64,000 nucleotides of DNA from Larimichthys crocea (GCF_000972845.2 NC_040016.1:20240005-20304004); one strand, 5' to 3'; positions 11,888 through 26,809 are shown, counted from the first letter of the stretch. Numbers and translations: made by a program. The notes: generated from the letters alone by a model not told the origin.

Positions 11888-12299
11888 TTTTACCTTTAAA
11901 TCATTTTATATGTACAGAATCTGTGACCAAACACTGGCTCTATGTGGGACATCTGTTTGTTTTACCATGTTAGGAACAGGAGTGTGACTAGAGGGGGTTG
12001 CAATCTGCAACTACACCTTCAGATGCCACAAAATCCTGCACTCTGCTCCTTTTTAATGTAAGTATAAAATCTATTTTTACATCTCTGATTTTGTTGTTCA
12101 CATTTTATTTGGTTATTTGAAGGATTTAAAACATTCCAAATGTCACCCCGCATGTTTTAATCATATTTGCACTTTTCCACAACAAATGTCACCGCACCGC
12201 TCATTACATGTAATCTTCTCATTGACTGGCATCACTGCTCACGTTGTTATCGATTTATTTATTAATATTTCCCCCACCACACCTCTCTGATGTGACTCC

Positions 12300-12343
12300 A
12301 CCAGCAGCCCTCCAGACACCAGCACAGGCTGCTTCTGCGCATG

Positions 12344-12376
<33 letters not shown>

Positions 12377-12494
12377 CCTCTCTCTCTCTCTCTCTCTGCA
12401 TCCTCCTCACACATGATCCAGCAGCATCCATCTCTCCGGATGCGATGCCCACCACAGCCGCCTGATCCCCGCCTGGTCGCGGCTTCATCACCAG
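12300..12494 (+). promoter_or_regulatory. Probable noncoding first exon/promoter of tmem74b
   Basis: A CT-rich block (12342-12398), GC-richer than its surroundings, runs into a strong donor CCAG|GTAAGA at 12494/12495. No conserved open frame is present. The next good acceptor is at 14680, just before the exon carrying the tmem74b start codon, so this fits a 5' untranslated exon. The 5' end and the promoter elements are inferred. Confidence 0.5.
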
Positions 12495-12800
12495 GTAAGA
12501 ACACCTCCATCGACACCTTTGCGTCTTCTGATCGATATCCCCGCTGATGATCCGATGATATCGGTGATGTTTATCCGGATTCAGCGGTGGGGGGGAGCAG
12601 GGGATGGATGCTGCCTGCCTGGATACCGAGCCAGCCCCGGTGTTTCCCCCTCTGGAGCTCCTAATATTTGTTTTATAATTTCTCCACCTTTGGCTCGGAC
12701 TCCTCCTCCTCTGTCAGCCCGTGTTATCTGCCGTCAGGTCGGGATAATGAATAACGTGTCAGTCGGTGTGGTTCTTATCTGTGCCGGCTCATCCTGATAT

Positions 12801-12802
<2 letters not shown>

Positions 12803-12852
<50 letters not shown>
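12803..12852. repeat. (CA)n microsatellite
   Basis: Uninterrupted CA run inside the putative tmem74b intron 1. Confidence 0.95.
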
Positions 12853-12854
<2 letters not shown>

Positions 12855-13815
12855 CAGATGGAGACTGTAGTGGTCCAGGTGTTTTAGATGTTTGGCGCAT
12901 CACAAGGTCACTGTGATGCTGACGGCCGGACACCTTGCCCATGGGCACTCAGGTTCCCTGCGGGGAGGAGGGGGGCCATGGGGCTCGATGCACGGGTAAA
13001 TGATATCTGTGTCACTGGGCTACTTTAGCCTGCAGCCTCTGGGAGATTAACCTTCTGCAAAATGATGTTTGCTATAGGATAAATTAAGCGAGAAAGATTC
13101 ATTTTATGGATGAAATCACAGCTCGGGTTTGATGGAATGATACAGGGGCAGGCTATCTGTGTCAGGGAGGGAGAGATTACAGCCTTGCAGCGACTCTATC
13201 ATCCTCATTTTAATATTCACACAGGCTCCAGGATTTCTGATTGTAATAGCAGGGTGAGAAACCGCTGTCTGAGCGCCTGAGATGCGCATGAACGAGGCTC
13301 ACACCCAGGGCCGAGAGGTGTTAACCAATGCACGCACACTGTGAGTTTATTCTCTGTTAAGAAACTGCATGAAAGGGATTTTTAAACTGCCGAAGAGGAG
13401 ATAAAAACATGTCTCACCTTTGCACATCCCCATGTTGGTGTGTGTGCGGTGTGTGTTACAGAGGATTTAGGGTCTGATTTGAACTTCTCAACAGGAAGTG
13501 ACAGCGATAGTGGTGATGAGAGGAGGGAAAAATGGGACAAATAAATAACTACCAAGGTGAGATGCCAGTGGCTCGGGTGATTTGTCAGTCTATGTGTGTG
13601 TGTGTGTGTGATGGATTCATAGCCTGCAGGTTCTGTCAAAGATCTTCTATGATGCAGCAGAACAGCTTGATTTTATTTTTATAGGGTCTCAACTCTCAAG
13701 TTAAAGTAATATGAGTAAACGGTGTCAACAGAGTGTACTTGAAGTATCAAAAGTAAAAGTACTCATTATATAAAATAGTCCCATTCAGAGTGCTACTTTT
13801 ATAATATCTGCATAC

Positions 13816-14490
13816 ATTACCAGTCAAACATTTGCACCTCCATGGCTGTGAAGTGTCTGCTTGAGGCTACAGAACATTTCAGTCTTCATAACTTAACAGC
13901 AGAAACAAACATGTTTACAGCCTGCTACGAATGTTAAAGTTACGTATAATTAAGAGCGCGGTTGCAAAGTGCTGCCAGGCAGGCACACATGCAGATACCA
14001 TCCATTCGCCTTCTCTGCGACTCACAAAGACAACCAGAAATTTCAAATTTGACTCATCAGACCTCATCTCCATTGGTCTAAAGGTCTAAATGTCCTTGTG
14101 TTTATTGGTCCAAACAGTTCCCATCTTCTTCTTGGTCTTCCTCAGTCGTTGGTTTCTTTGCAGCAATTCGACCATGAAGGTCTGATTCACACAGTCTCCT
14201 CTGAACAGTTGACATTGAGATGTGTCTGCTACTTGAACTCTTTCTCTTTCTGAGGCTGGTAACTGTAATGAACTTATCCTCTGCAGCAGAGCTAACTCTT
14301 GGTCTTTATTTCCTGGGGCGATCCTCATGAGAATAGTTTTATCGGAGCGTTTGATGTTTTTCACAACTGCACTTAAAAACACATTCAGAAGTCTTGATAT
14401 TTTCCAGATTGACTGACCTTCAGAGTAATGATAGACTGTTGTTTGTCTTGACTTAGTCGAGAAGTTCTCATCATAATATGGTTTCCTTTT
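13816..14490 (-). mobile_element. Tc1/mariner-like element remnant
   Basis: The left end reads attaccagtcaaacatttg, the typical start of a common fish Tc1-like element. The right part (about 14000-14490) matches the reverse complement of the 5' half of its transposase gene. One frame stays open on the minus strand at 14502-14086, with a helix-turn-helix-like segment (KISRLLNVFLSAVVKNIKRS). The catalytic DDE part is missing. About 13830-13960 is replaced by a piece of the dispersed repeat family described at 20040. Dead copy. Confidence 0.75.
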
Positions 14491-14685
14491 TCTGAACGAC
14501 ACAAAGCTTTAAGAAGCTCCACTAGTGTGTTGCTTTAGTATATCCATTATATGAATATTTAAAGAGTAATGCCATAAATATGACATAAAATAGACCACGT
14601 TAGCCACAGACACTATGTGTCCCTAAAGGAATGTTTGTTTTTAAATGCTTGAAGTGTATTACTCTCTCTTGTCTCTTCAGTCATC

Positions 14686-14742
14686 ATGTGTTTGTTTTAT
14701 TTAATGAGGATAATGCAGAGCGGAGGGATTGTGAAGACATGA
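14686..14742 (+). promoter_or_regulatory. Upstream ORF in the tmem74b leader
   Basis: An ATG six bases after the acceptor at 14680 opens an 18-codon frame ending in TGA at 14740-14742, 13 bases before the tmem74b start. A second out-of-frame ATG at 14739 overlaps the main start. Both could lower translation; no protein function is implied. Confidence 0.45.
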
Positions 14743-14755
14743 GCACATCGAACAG

Positions 14756-16268
<1,513 letters not shown>

Positions 16269-16912
16269 CCGTTCTTTACTTTCACTCTGCAGCTGTGAGT
16301 GAGCACTCAGTTGCAAAATGGGGATGCAAAATGGTGCAGGTCCCCCTCCCCATTTGTGCTGACAGGAGAAGCACATCTCGAGCACAAGGCTCTCTGCTGG
16401 AGCGACCCAGCATTTTGGGATGAACGTAAGTTTATGGGACATTTATTCTAACCAATCATAAAAGGGATGTATTACTTAACAAAAGAGGGCTCGACCCAGT
16501 AGAAGAAGAGAGGTAAGCTTATGCCGGTTTGGAAAAGAGCACATTTGGAGATGAATGGTTGTATAGCAAAGATCTAATATAAATCATAGTATGTTAATCA
16601 GAGTTTTACAAGAAAAAGAAAGCACATTGCGTCCGGCAGCCCTGGAGGTTTGTCGCCACTGCAGAAAGTAAGATTAACACTTTATTTATGAAGTCCAGCT
16701 TCGATTCCCGACTCAGTCAGGTGAACAAAAGATTTAAATCTCATTAAGCTTAACACAGACATTAAACATCAACCTCGTCTGCTGCTGTGAATATCACTGC
16801 ACAGGAAATGAGGTGTCGTACTGGACTGTCTAAATAAAGTCTGATGGAAAGCCTGATGCTAGCTCTCGCACAGATAAACAGAGGCAACATAAAGTAATTC
16901 TTCTGTTGTGGC

Positions 16913-16917
<5 letters not shown>

Positions 16918-16959
<42 letters not shown>
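16918..16959. repeat. (CA)n microsatellite
   Basis: CA run about 650 bp downstream of the tmem74b stop codon. Confidence 0.95.
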
Positions 16960-17244
16960 ACCAGCATCAACAGTAACCGTTAAACTGAACTCTTCAAACC
17001 GCCCTCAGTGACCTGCAGGAAACAAAATAAAGGATAAAAAATGAACTTAAAGCTGCATTAAGCATTATTTTTGATAACTCATGCCTGTTTTAGCTGCTTT
17101 TAGCACATTGTTTTGGATGGCTCAAGATTTTAATTGTTACATACTATCTGTTTCTCATCAAAGTATCATTAAATTTAAATTAATCTCAAAGTTTTTTTTA
17201 ATGTTTTACTGCTGCAGCACATTTTACTAGTTGCCAACATCAGC

Positions 17245-17500
17245 TTAAAGGTCCAGTGTGTAGAATCTTAGCGCTGCATTGCAATCCCCTCACCTCACGC
17301 TCGCCTTCCTCTTTTCCGGGCCTCCATGGACCTGATCTTACTCTTAATATAAAAGGCTCATTTAAAAGTAACAGAACTAAAAGGATTCTTATTTTTCAGG
17401 AGATTATACATGCATGAAATCATAGTTATGAATATTATATTTCATGTCTACCTTATTCTGAAAACAGAGGCCCTTAAATCTGAACACACTGGACCTTTAA
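17245..17500. mobile_element. MITE with 17-bp perfect terminal inverted repeats
   Basis: The left end TTAAAGGTCCAGTGTGT (17245-17261) is the exact reverse complement of the right end ACACACTGGACCTTTAA (17484-17500). Total length is 256 bp with no coding capacity. Both outermost tetranucleotides are TTAA, so the element may instead be AGGTCCAG...CTGGACCT inserted at a duplicated TTAA, the target used by piggyBac-type elements. The interior contains catagttatgaatattatat, which recurs near 31880 and 47815. Confidence 0.8.
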
Positions 17501-20039
17501 AAAGTCTTTTGCACGCTACGTTCGCAGCTTCGTAACTAAAAGAAGCTACAGCCTGCTGATGATGTTACATGCTAATGTACATCATGGAATAAGTTGCAGT
17601 GTGTTGGTGAGACTGTTTTCTGTAAAGATATCCACAGAACGACACAAAAATGAGCCTGACAGATAAATTAGCTGGTATAAAAGAGTTTATGTTATGCCTT
17701 TAAACTTGATTGTTTATTGTTATTATTGTTATATTGATTTTAGATTTTTAAGCTGTCAGATATTGATATTTATATTGACCTCAAAAATCCAGAATCATTC
17801 AGTCTCTGACTATGAGCTACACGGAAACAAAGATAAGCTGTAACACATGCACGGCTTATTCACGTTTCTGCGGCTGACTCAACACGCTGCTGCTTCCTTG
17901 ATGTCTTCATTTGTTGCTCGGCTCTGGTGTGAGAACTAGTTGCTAAAGAGAGTCACCAAATCTGGTGAGGAAGCTGCTGTAATGTTTTGATTTTGGAGTC
18001 TTTACGTCAGCTCGAGGTCAAAAATTGCTTAATGCAGCTTTAACGTTCAAAACAGACTGTAAGGAAATACAATAAGAGACGGGTAGGAAAGGATGAAGAG
18101 GAGAGAGAGAGGGGACATGAGTCACTGTTAAGAGGCTGACACACATTACATTGCATCAGCAATTCAGGAGCTCTTGTGGACTCTTACCTGATTTGATGTC
18201 GTTAGTCAGTAATCATTTTGATCCTCTACTTGAGTTTTTTTAACGCATCTGGGATGAAAGAGGTTTTGTCAGTGTCACAGTTGAAACTCAGACTAAATTA
18301 ATTTTTGAGCAGCCACATCGGGTCATTTAGTTAGAACTGCAGCTGCGTCGCTCGAAGGTGAATCTCGGTAAATGTGTAATTTTGCAAGTGAATCTGCGAA
18401 GGGAAGGCATGAAATGTAACTCCTCATCAGTTCCTCACCCGACACGTTGACTGCAAAGCTCATAACATGACACTTGCACATGTACCAGATCTCCAAAAGT
18501 ATCACGTGACATATCTAATGTCTCGTGCTCTAAAAAAACTGTTGCCTCGTGTTTACTAATCAGCATTTTCTGCTAGCATCACTTTCCACAGCGTCCATAG
18601 AGAGTAAATCTTTGCATCAGGCTGTGAGGGGGAAAATATCAACTATCAGCAGCTCCTTCGAAATATTTATTTATTTATGTGACATTTAAAGGTCCTGAGT
18701 GTTTAGTGGACGTATAAAACTAGCCTGTGCTACATACAGCTACAAGCTGAAATGAACAAAATATTTAAAATAATCAAGAACTGCAAATTGGATTGAAAAC
18801 AAACATGTCTTCTGAGTCGTTTTTCTATCTGACTGGAGAAGCTGATTTTGACCGGACTGAACCTTTAATGACACAGCGCCTACTTATTTGTATCATATGT
18901 AAACAGTTGTTATTTATGTCATGATGTAAGGATACAATATGCCTTAATGAGTAAACACAGACACTGTAAATTGTGTATACGCAAATATTATTATGCTATA
19001 ATGTATTATGGTCTGTATAGTGAGGCGATAAGCCAAGGGTAATGTAGCTACACACAAACACACACATGAAACGATAAGATCAAAGTCATACGTCCGTCTA
19101 ATTAATACTCATGACTTACTAATCTCGAGATGTTTATTAAAATATGTACCACGTTTTTATTTCACAGTACAAATATACTGTAAATACTACATAGATGTAG
19201 AGGACCAGCAGAGGCTAACGCTCACAAACCAAATACGCAACGCAGGTATGCAAAATTGGAAAACCTCGTCACAGTCCAGGACCAACGTCTTTTTCTGTTT
19301 CCGTCTGCAGCTCGATCAAAACACAAGCCTGTTCGGAGGAAACCGAGCAGATTGTGCTTCAATATTCGACCTTTAGATTATTTAAATATCAAACAACTCA
19401 CAGGAAAACAAATAGAAAGTAATGGTTAGTAGATATTACAGCTGTAACTAATGATTCTTTTCATTGCAGGTGATTTTTTTGGTAAATAAAATATCAGAAA
19501 ATAGTAAAAAACGTTCCTGAAGTTTAAGTCGATATATATAAATAAATAGCTTCAAGAAGAAAAGCAGCAAATATCCTCATTTTAGTTGCTGGAATCAGTG
19601 AATTCTTCTGCATTCTAAATAATCAAAATATAATTGCTGATACATTTTCTGTCACTCAACTAATTAATTAATCAACGAATCGTCACAGTTCTAGTAGATA
19701 TACAGTAGATAAAAAGCTAACAGTAACAGGATTACTAATACACAGAGCTAAAATATTCTGCAGAAAAATCAACAGCAGTGTCCGTTAAAGATATTAAAAA
19801 CATACAATGACATCTGTATCGATCCGTAATCTCTGGTGCAGCAGCAGTAATCTTAAAGACTGCCGCAGGTTCAGTGCCTGCCACAGTCCGTCTCTGCTGA
19901 GGTGTCCTTGAGTAAATAAAAAAACTTTTTACGGTCAAGTTGCAGCGCCCTCTAAAGACCGTAAGAAATGATTACTCCTGTCCATCAGGAGCAAAGCAGG
20001 GAGTCAGTCCACACAGGGAGGAGAGACTGAGTCAGACTT

Positions 20040-20410
20040 TGAATAAAAATGTCGTATGCGTGACGTCACCCACAGGTTTTTGGAATGTGGTGACGCCTGG
20101 TTGCTCAAACAAGACATCTGTAACGGCGCCTACCTGTCAATCAAAGCTTAATCCTGCATAACTTGAAGCCTTAATATAATGTGAACAGGTGAGTTGTATA
20201 TAAATTCACCCTCAGTACAGTTGTCATGAACGGGGAAATTAGCTACAGAGACCAAAACTGTTTTTTGTACCAGGCTGTAAACATGTTTATTTCTGCTTTG
20301 AACATGGGGACTTATGGACATGGGGACTTATGGAGACTGACTCACTTCTGGAGCCAGCCTCAAGTGGACATTTGAGGAACTGCAGTTTTTGCAGCTATGG
20401 AGTTTGTCAT
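20040..20410 (+). repeat. Dispersed repeat family, copy A
   Basis: A good copy of a repeat found at least seven times in the window. Landmarks in order: gtgacgtcacccacaggttt; cacctgtcaatcaaag (here with t for c near 20130); ttaatataatgtgaacaggt; aaattcaccctcagtacag; ttagctacagagaccaaaac; ggctgtaaacatgtttattt; ggagactgactcacttctgg; agccagcctcaagtggac. It contains a small internal duplication of acatggggacttatgg near 20304-20335. No coding capacity. Confidence 0.8.
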
Positions 20411-21968
20411 ATGGTCACAACCTGTAGTGTTCGATCAGATGTTTAATCTTAAAGGTTTTTGTGTGTTGCTTGTTAAAGTCGACCTTGCTGTATGTCAGTG
20501 CAGCAGTGACGCTGAGGCACCTGAGGCCGCTCTGTCATGAGCCAGGCCACTTCTCACTTTCACAAGTCGAGTGTGATCACACCTACTTTTGTTTTGTGTC
20601 CGGACTATAATGAAAGCTGTGGAATCACTATGAGCTCTGGAGAAATGTGAGTCGATATCATCGTCTAGATTAATTTGCAGGTTTGCAACAACAAATTAAG
20701 AAACAGCTGTTTGTTGTGTTTTAGTAACTTCTGCTGGTTTAGACATTTAGACTTCATCTCAACAACATTATTCTGGAGCTGCTGGTGTAAACACCTCAAA
20801 ACATTATTACCTGGTTGTCTTCATGGTCGATATTTCATAAAAGTTAGGACATAAATATGAAATCATTCATATTTCATCATCACCATCAAGATATTTAATG
20901 CTCAAACTAAATGACATTATTGTTTTTTTGTAATTTTGTTATTTGCATTTTCACAAAGTGTCCTGACTTTTTATGAATCAGGGTTGCGCATCATGGCTGA
21001 GTGGAAAGAAACTGACCTTTTAGACCCAGAACAGTCCATAGAAATACACAGTCATTTTTTTTCCAGAACAAGGACAAGGGACAAGGGCTTCACCTCATAA
21101 TTCCACCTTTAATGTTGTTTCAGAAGTGTGTTAGGCCAAATCCAGCGCTGTGTAGATGCAGGTTTTTCCATTCAATTGAGTAGGAGTAGTTTGTTTTGGC
21201 TATGTGAGGTACGCGACCTAACTTTTGGAGAAACGCAACCTGGCGTCCAATCAGATCGGTCAAAGTTCTCCACAGTCAGCCTGAAATGTCTCTGAAACTG
21301 GACTAAACTCTGATACTCTACCTGTTGTGTTCTGGCTTTGTTTATTTCATGAACCCAGCTTCTAAATCTGATACTGCCTCGCTTCAAAATAAAGACACGA
21401 AGGAGTTTAATTTGGGCAAATGAGTTGGGCACTGAGAGACATAAACAGTAAATGATAGTGACGGAGCGCTGGCACAGATAAAGCCGGTTAATCAGTGATA
21501 TGAAATAGTTATTTTTTGATTGTTTCACAGCGGTTAGTACAAATAAACTCACCCCCAGTTCTGTTACACAATCTTGCAGTGACTCACTGCAAAGGCCGAT
21601 TGTGTCTGAACTCGGCTCCATTGGGAAAATCCTCGTCTACAATCATACGACTGCCAGATGTTCGCTGTGGTTGTTGCTTGTCGCACTGCAGCTCCATCTG
21701 AGTTGAATCCAACCTTACTACATGAATTTCTGTCCCCAAACGAGCTTCAAACTGTTCCTTATAGAAGAGGAAACCCTGAGTGCTACATCCATGTCAGCAG
21801 TAATACGAAATGATGCAGTCTCAATGTGACTCACACATCCAGAGTGATGTTGAAAGAGCGCTACAGGAGGATTTGCTTCCATTTGTACATCACCAGGATA
21901 CAACCAAAAAGTAAAGGTCAAGCCGTCTCTGTGATTTCAGTGTGATTGAAAGAAATAAGAAATAAGAA

Positions 21969-22003
<35 letters not shown>

Positions 22004-23754
22004 GAAGGGAGGGAGGTTTCTGAGTGAGTGAAGGAGATGAAAAGATGTGGGAGAGCCGATAGGCTGCAGCGGAGACGCTGGATGACGTGAGGTGATTCTT
22101 GAAGAGGTGAATTCTCAGCTCGCGGGGGAAGACGAGCAGTGACTCTGCATGAAGCTAAACACTTTCAGCGGCACGCTCGTGGTTTCTCAGAATAAACAGC
22201 TGAGCTCAACCTCTAATGCCGGCTCTTTTGGAGAGATTAGGCCTCATCAGCTCGGGAGGGGGGAGGAAACAACACAGCAGCACAATCACAACATGAGAGA
22301 GAGAGAGAGAGAGAGAGTGTGATTGTTGTTGCCGGTTCGTTTCACACAGGTTGGATGCAGAGAGCTGGAAGGAAAAGAGGTTTGAAAGGGGTTTTAGAGT
22401 GAGTTTAGCTTCACGCTCGGATGGAGAGAATCAGGTCAGGAGGAAGCAGACGGGAAGATTGTTGATTGCTTTTGTGGAAAAACTCTTAAAGGAGACAGCA
22501 CAGGCTTTTTCTTTTTTTTTTAGAAGAAATATATAAAGGCTTTAGTGTCTCCAGAGGGAGCTGAAGTCTGATAAATGTCCTCAAGTGATGTCACCTGAGT
22601 TTAAAGAATCTGTTGGCAACGTGTCCAGGGTGTACCCACCTCTCGCCCAGTGCCAGCTGGGATCGGCTCCATCAGCCTGCTGGTTGGATGTTGGTGTAGA
22701 AAGATGCTCCTCATCTCCCCTCAGCTCCGTGAATAGCCGCTACTATCTGACTGACTGACTGAACTGTCAGTGATCGCGTTGCATTAAGGGTAATGTAGGC
22801 GGCAGGTTTTGAAGGAAGATTAAAGAATGCGTGGAGTAAAAAATATACTTCTGGTTCTGCTACGCCGATTTTGTCTACAATATATAATCGTGTTGCACAG
22901 CCCTACTTTTAAGAATATATAGATATATGTATATTATATGTATATATTAAGCATTGAGTCTGGTTAAACTTTCTTCTGGTTTTATTTAGTTTATTGTTTA
23001 GTTTACTTTCTACAAGGGGAACACATTAAATCAATACATTTACTGTTTACTTCCAGTGATTTATGTTAGTTAGCAACATGCTGGAAAATGTTTCAAACCA
23101 TTTAAAAAGTGGATAATAGTTTCAAATTTAGAAAATGAAACACATGATTTGTCCACAATGGATTGAAAATGGATGTTTAGTAGAGATTAGAGCAGGAGAA
23201 GACAAAGGAAGGAGCATCTGAAAAGAGCAAAAACTATGTTTCAGCTCCTCTGTGACGTGTTTGAATGTCAAGACCGAACACGAGCACCTTGGCCAAAGAC
23301 AGAGAAAATCAATCTTTATTCTGTCGGCAGCACAATGACTCTGTTACCATAGAAATAGTCTATTTATATCAAGGACTGTTGGTCGAGCACTTCTCATATG
23401 TCATGGAAAGTCCTTGCGAGGACACGACAAAGGATACAATGTTATAAACTCTTAAAGCCTCTGATTGTATCCCCAGCGAGCGAATATAAACCAGAGGAGC
23501 TGCTGTGGGAATAAATCACACATCTGTTGGAGATGTTTGGAAGTTTCCCAAGAACCAAAAGCTTTAATTCACATCACACCGAGGGAAAAATTTAGCTGAG
23601 TAGTCAGAGCCGGCTGCAAGAAACAAAGCGGATAAATGGCTTTGCTGTGCGAAAGAATTAGATTCAGATTTGATTCGTTTGGCTTCACCTCTGATTGTTA
23701 GCACGTCGACTGAATAGAGAAGTGTCACGATTGTTTTTGGCAAATTGGCACCAT

Positions 23755-24060
23755 CAAAAATATGCAGAATGCAACCGCAGTTCCCTTAAACGTCCACTTG
23801 AGGCTGGCTCCAGAAGTGAGTCAGTCTCCATAAGTCCCCATGTCCAAATGTCCAACTTCACAGCAGAAATAAACATGTTTACAGCCTGGTACAAAAAACA
23901 GTTTTGGTCTCTGTAGCTAATTTCCCCATTCATGACAACTGTACTGAGGGTGAATTTATATACAACTCACCTGTTCACATTATATTAAGGCTTAAAGTTA
24001 TGCAGGATTAACAGCGTTGTTTGGGCAACCAGGCTTCCTTTAGTCCGCCTCAGCTCCACC
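23755..24060 (-). repeat. Dispersed repeat family, copy B
   Basis: Reverse-orientation copy with nearly all landmarks: cgtccacttgaggctggct near 23800, ataaacatgtttacagcctg, tttggtctctgtagctaatt and ctcacctgttcacattatat near 23968. Confidence 0.8.
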
Positions 24061-26803
24061 TTTTTGCCAATTTTCAGATGGTGGCAGACAGAAGCACCAC
24101 ACCGAGCTTCATACTGTCAGTGGTCTGTACAGACAGCTAACACTGAAACACGTCAATTTAAGAATATAATGATTCTCAGGCAAGCTCTAGAGCGAACTCT
24201 TTATTTCTAAGCGGATCTGTGGATGTGGGAGAAAATTCTCTGACAGTAGGTCACACTGAATCTAAAACATATATTGTATCATGAACATGTTGTGACTGAT
24301 TTCTGACACAGATCGCAGCATTCAGGCACTGAGCGTTTTAAAGTGCTTAAACTGCCACTGCAGCTGCTGACGGTGCTTTCACCCCACGCAGCAGTATCCT
24401 CTCTGCAGTTCAGACATGAACGCATGAATAAAATATGTGTCAACCTATGTTTCTGTTTTTGAGCTTCCTCGATGTAAACATTCCCCTCCACCCCCATGCC
24501 GAGCAGGTCAGAGGTCAGAGGTTGCAACACAGTGTTCCCGCGGCTGCTTACGATTCAGCACTTTACTCAAGGACACTTCAGCAGCGTGCTGGGCTTTGAC
24601 CCTGAGCTCAGCCTCATTAATCACTACACATCATGCTGCTTCAGAAAAAAAAAAACACAAACAGAGAAGGTTGTCAGTGCTCCCGGTGAGAGCATCACCT
24701 CCAATACGCGTCGGTTTACACCTAAATGCCTCCAGTTTTTTTTGTTCACCACCCACCGAAAACACCTTCGCAGGCTGGAGCCGGATGCTTCCCTTTACGT
24801 ACAGATATATATATAATATGCACAAATGTAACACACACACACACACGGCAGTAGCATTTTACTCAGAGACTCAATGAATGTACAAAGTAATACTGCGATC
24901 GAGCAGGTGGTGCCGCAGTCGCAGCACTGTCACGCAATATATCACAATACTATCTGTCCTACACGTGGTTCACGCTGGTGTGAACGGTCACATGATTTCA
25001 GTCGCCTTGGAAACACTATTGTATAAACATTCCTGCTGTTTTCTTTAAATTCTGTCTTAAACGTTCAGAGTTAATAAATGTATATTTAACGAGATAAAGC
25101 GATATTTCACTCAGGCCGAATCTGTCGTCACAGTCAGCGTCAGGCTTTTTGAAGTCGTGAACTTAAAGAGGAAACTAGTAACGAGGTTCTAGTGGACATT
25201 AGTGGTAACTGCAACAACACTTACTGACTCCTTTACGTCATTCCTTCTCTCCAACACATCCCCAGGTTTCCTGGGAGACCTTGCGATGAATCAGGAATCA
25301 TTTTAAAAACACAAAAGTCACATTTCCTGATGTGATTTCTTTCACATTTGTGAGATTATGTGGGAATACTTTTAGTGTTTATTTTAGTGACCGTGCTGTT
25401 CTCTGAACGTTAACGTTGAAAAAAGCAGCCTGTGTTAGCAGCTGACTATTTATGAATTTAAAAAATGATTTCTATCCGGGTGAAATATCACTTTTAAGGA
25501 ACCAGAATGAAATAAAATGCATATTGAAGTTTATAAAATGTACGAAAAGAATGAAAAAAATATATAATTATATTATAAATAATATTTACGTGGCCTGAGG
25601 AAGAAGTCGTTTGTCTGTTTGTGAATCTTCAATCAATATATGACAATGAAAGTAACATTTAGCACAGGAAAAATAACATTAAAGGGATATATCACTTATT
25701 TTAAAGTGCTTTTCTACATTAGTTAGACCGTCGGCTGGTGGAGATGTTTGTAGATGGCCGAGATGTTTCAATGAAAGAGAGACAATATTAGTTATTTGAT
25801 CTTTGAGAAAAGTGACATATCCCTTCAATAAAAGTGAAAACCAGGGTCTCTAACATTTTATAAAGCAGACAGGGTTATATTATCATTTTATTATGATTTA
25901 CTCGAGCAGCTTATTTGTTTCTTCTCTTCACATTTTGTGCTAAAACACAAACAAAGTCGGTAAAACGATGAGTCTTAAATATCGATTGATTCAGAAGACC
26001 TTTCTTGTACTTCCGCAGCGATCGGAGGATGTTTGAAACTTTACTCTCAAGAGCAATAAATTGGACATTAACAGCAGCATGTCTGTCTCCTGTTATTAAA
26101 AAACAGGAATCCATCCAAGCCATGTTTCAAGGAGACTTTATAAGATTTTTACTCGCTGCAAAGAATCCAAATATTTGTCGTTATTGTAAGATCCATCCAC
26201 AAAGAGTGAAGAGCAACTTTCCATGTTTTTTTGTTTTTTGTTTTTATCTTGTACGTTTTAACAGAACAATCAAAGTCTAAAGTTCGAATCGTCTGCACAG
26301 ACCCCCCTCTGGTTTGCTCCGTGGTGTATTTTGTAAAGAGCACAGCTCATTGTGTACAGTGTGTTCACTGCTGTATGTTGTTAAAATCATATCATAACCG
26401 GATGAGTGTTCATTTGTGACCATTATTTATCACCATTTTACAGATTTTTTAAAGAATCCTGTTAAAACATTCCTCGTGATCATTTGAAATGAAATAAAGA
26501 TGAATGTAAATGTCTTATAATTGAAAAAAATATATTACAGAAATAGATCCAGTGGATACATACACACATATATATGAATTTTTAATGTCATTATTTGGAG
26601 AAATGTGGCCCATCTCCTCTCTTTGGTCCCTCACTCATAGTTTGAAACTGCTTGGTGTGCTTCAGGAGGCCAGTGAATCTGCATGTTATTAGTGTGTGAC
26701 GCTGTAAAGGTCCGATGCCTTGTTCCTGTACATACCGAGGAGCTGTATACTGTATGATGTAACGACGATGCTGATTTTTAAGTATGATTTTGTTAACGTG
26801 ACC

Positions 26804-26809
26804 AATAAA
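26804..26809 (+). terminator. Candidate poly(A) signal of an unassigned transcript
   Basis: AATAAA followed by a T/G-rich stretch (tctctctgttttgctgtcg), preceded by AT-rich sequence typical of a 3' UTR. It could end a very long tmem74b 3' UTR or an unrecognised plus-strand transcript. Confidence 0.3.

Larger units (their letters stand above)
7451..12299. other. Intergenic, repeat-rich; no gene seen
   Basis: No open frame here looks like a protein and none has a coherent exon chain. The stretch holds the A/T-rich repeat at 8700-9110, a dispersed-repeat copy at 10155-10340, a fold-back MITE at 11220-11655 and a 45-bp duplication at 11798-11887. Confidence 0.6.
12495..14680 (+). other. Putative tmem74b intron 1
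   Basis: Noncoding, with a CA microsatellite at 12803-12852 and a Tc1/mariner remnant at 13816-14490. I see nothing else in it. Confidence 0.5.

Noticed and set aside
21172..21621. A 149-codon minus-strand frame in the gene-free stretch
   Set aside because: No recognisable motif, no neighbouring exon, and composition like the surrounding noncoding DNA.
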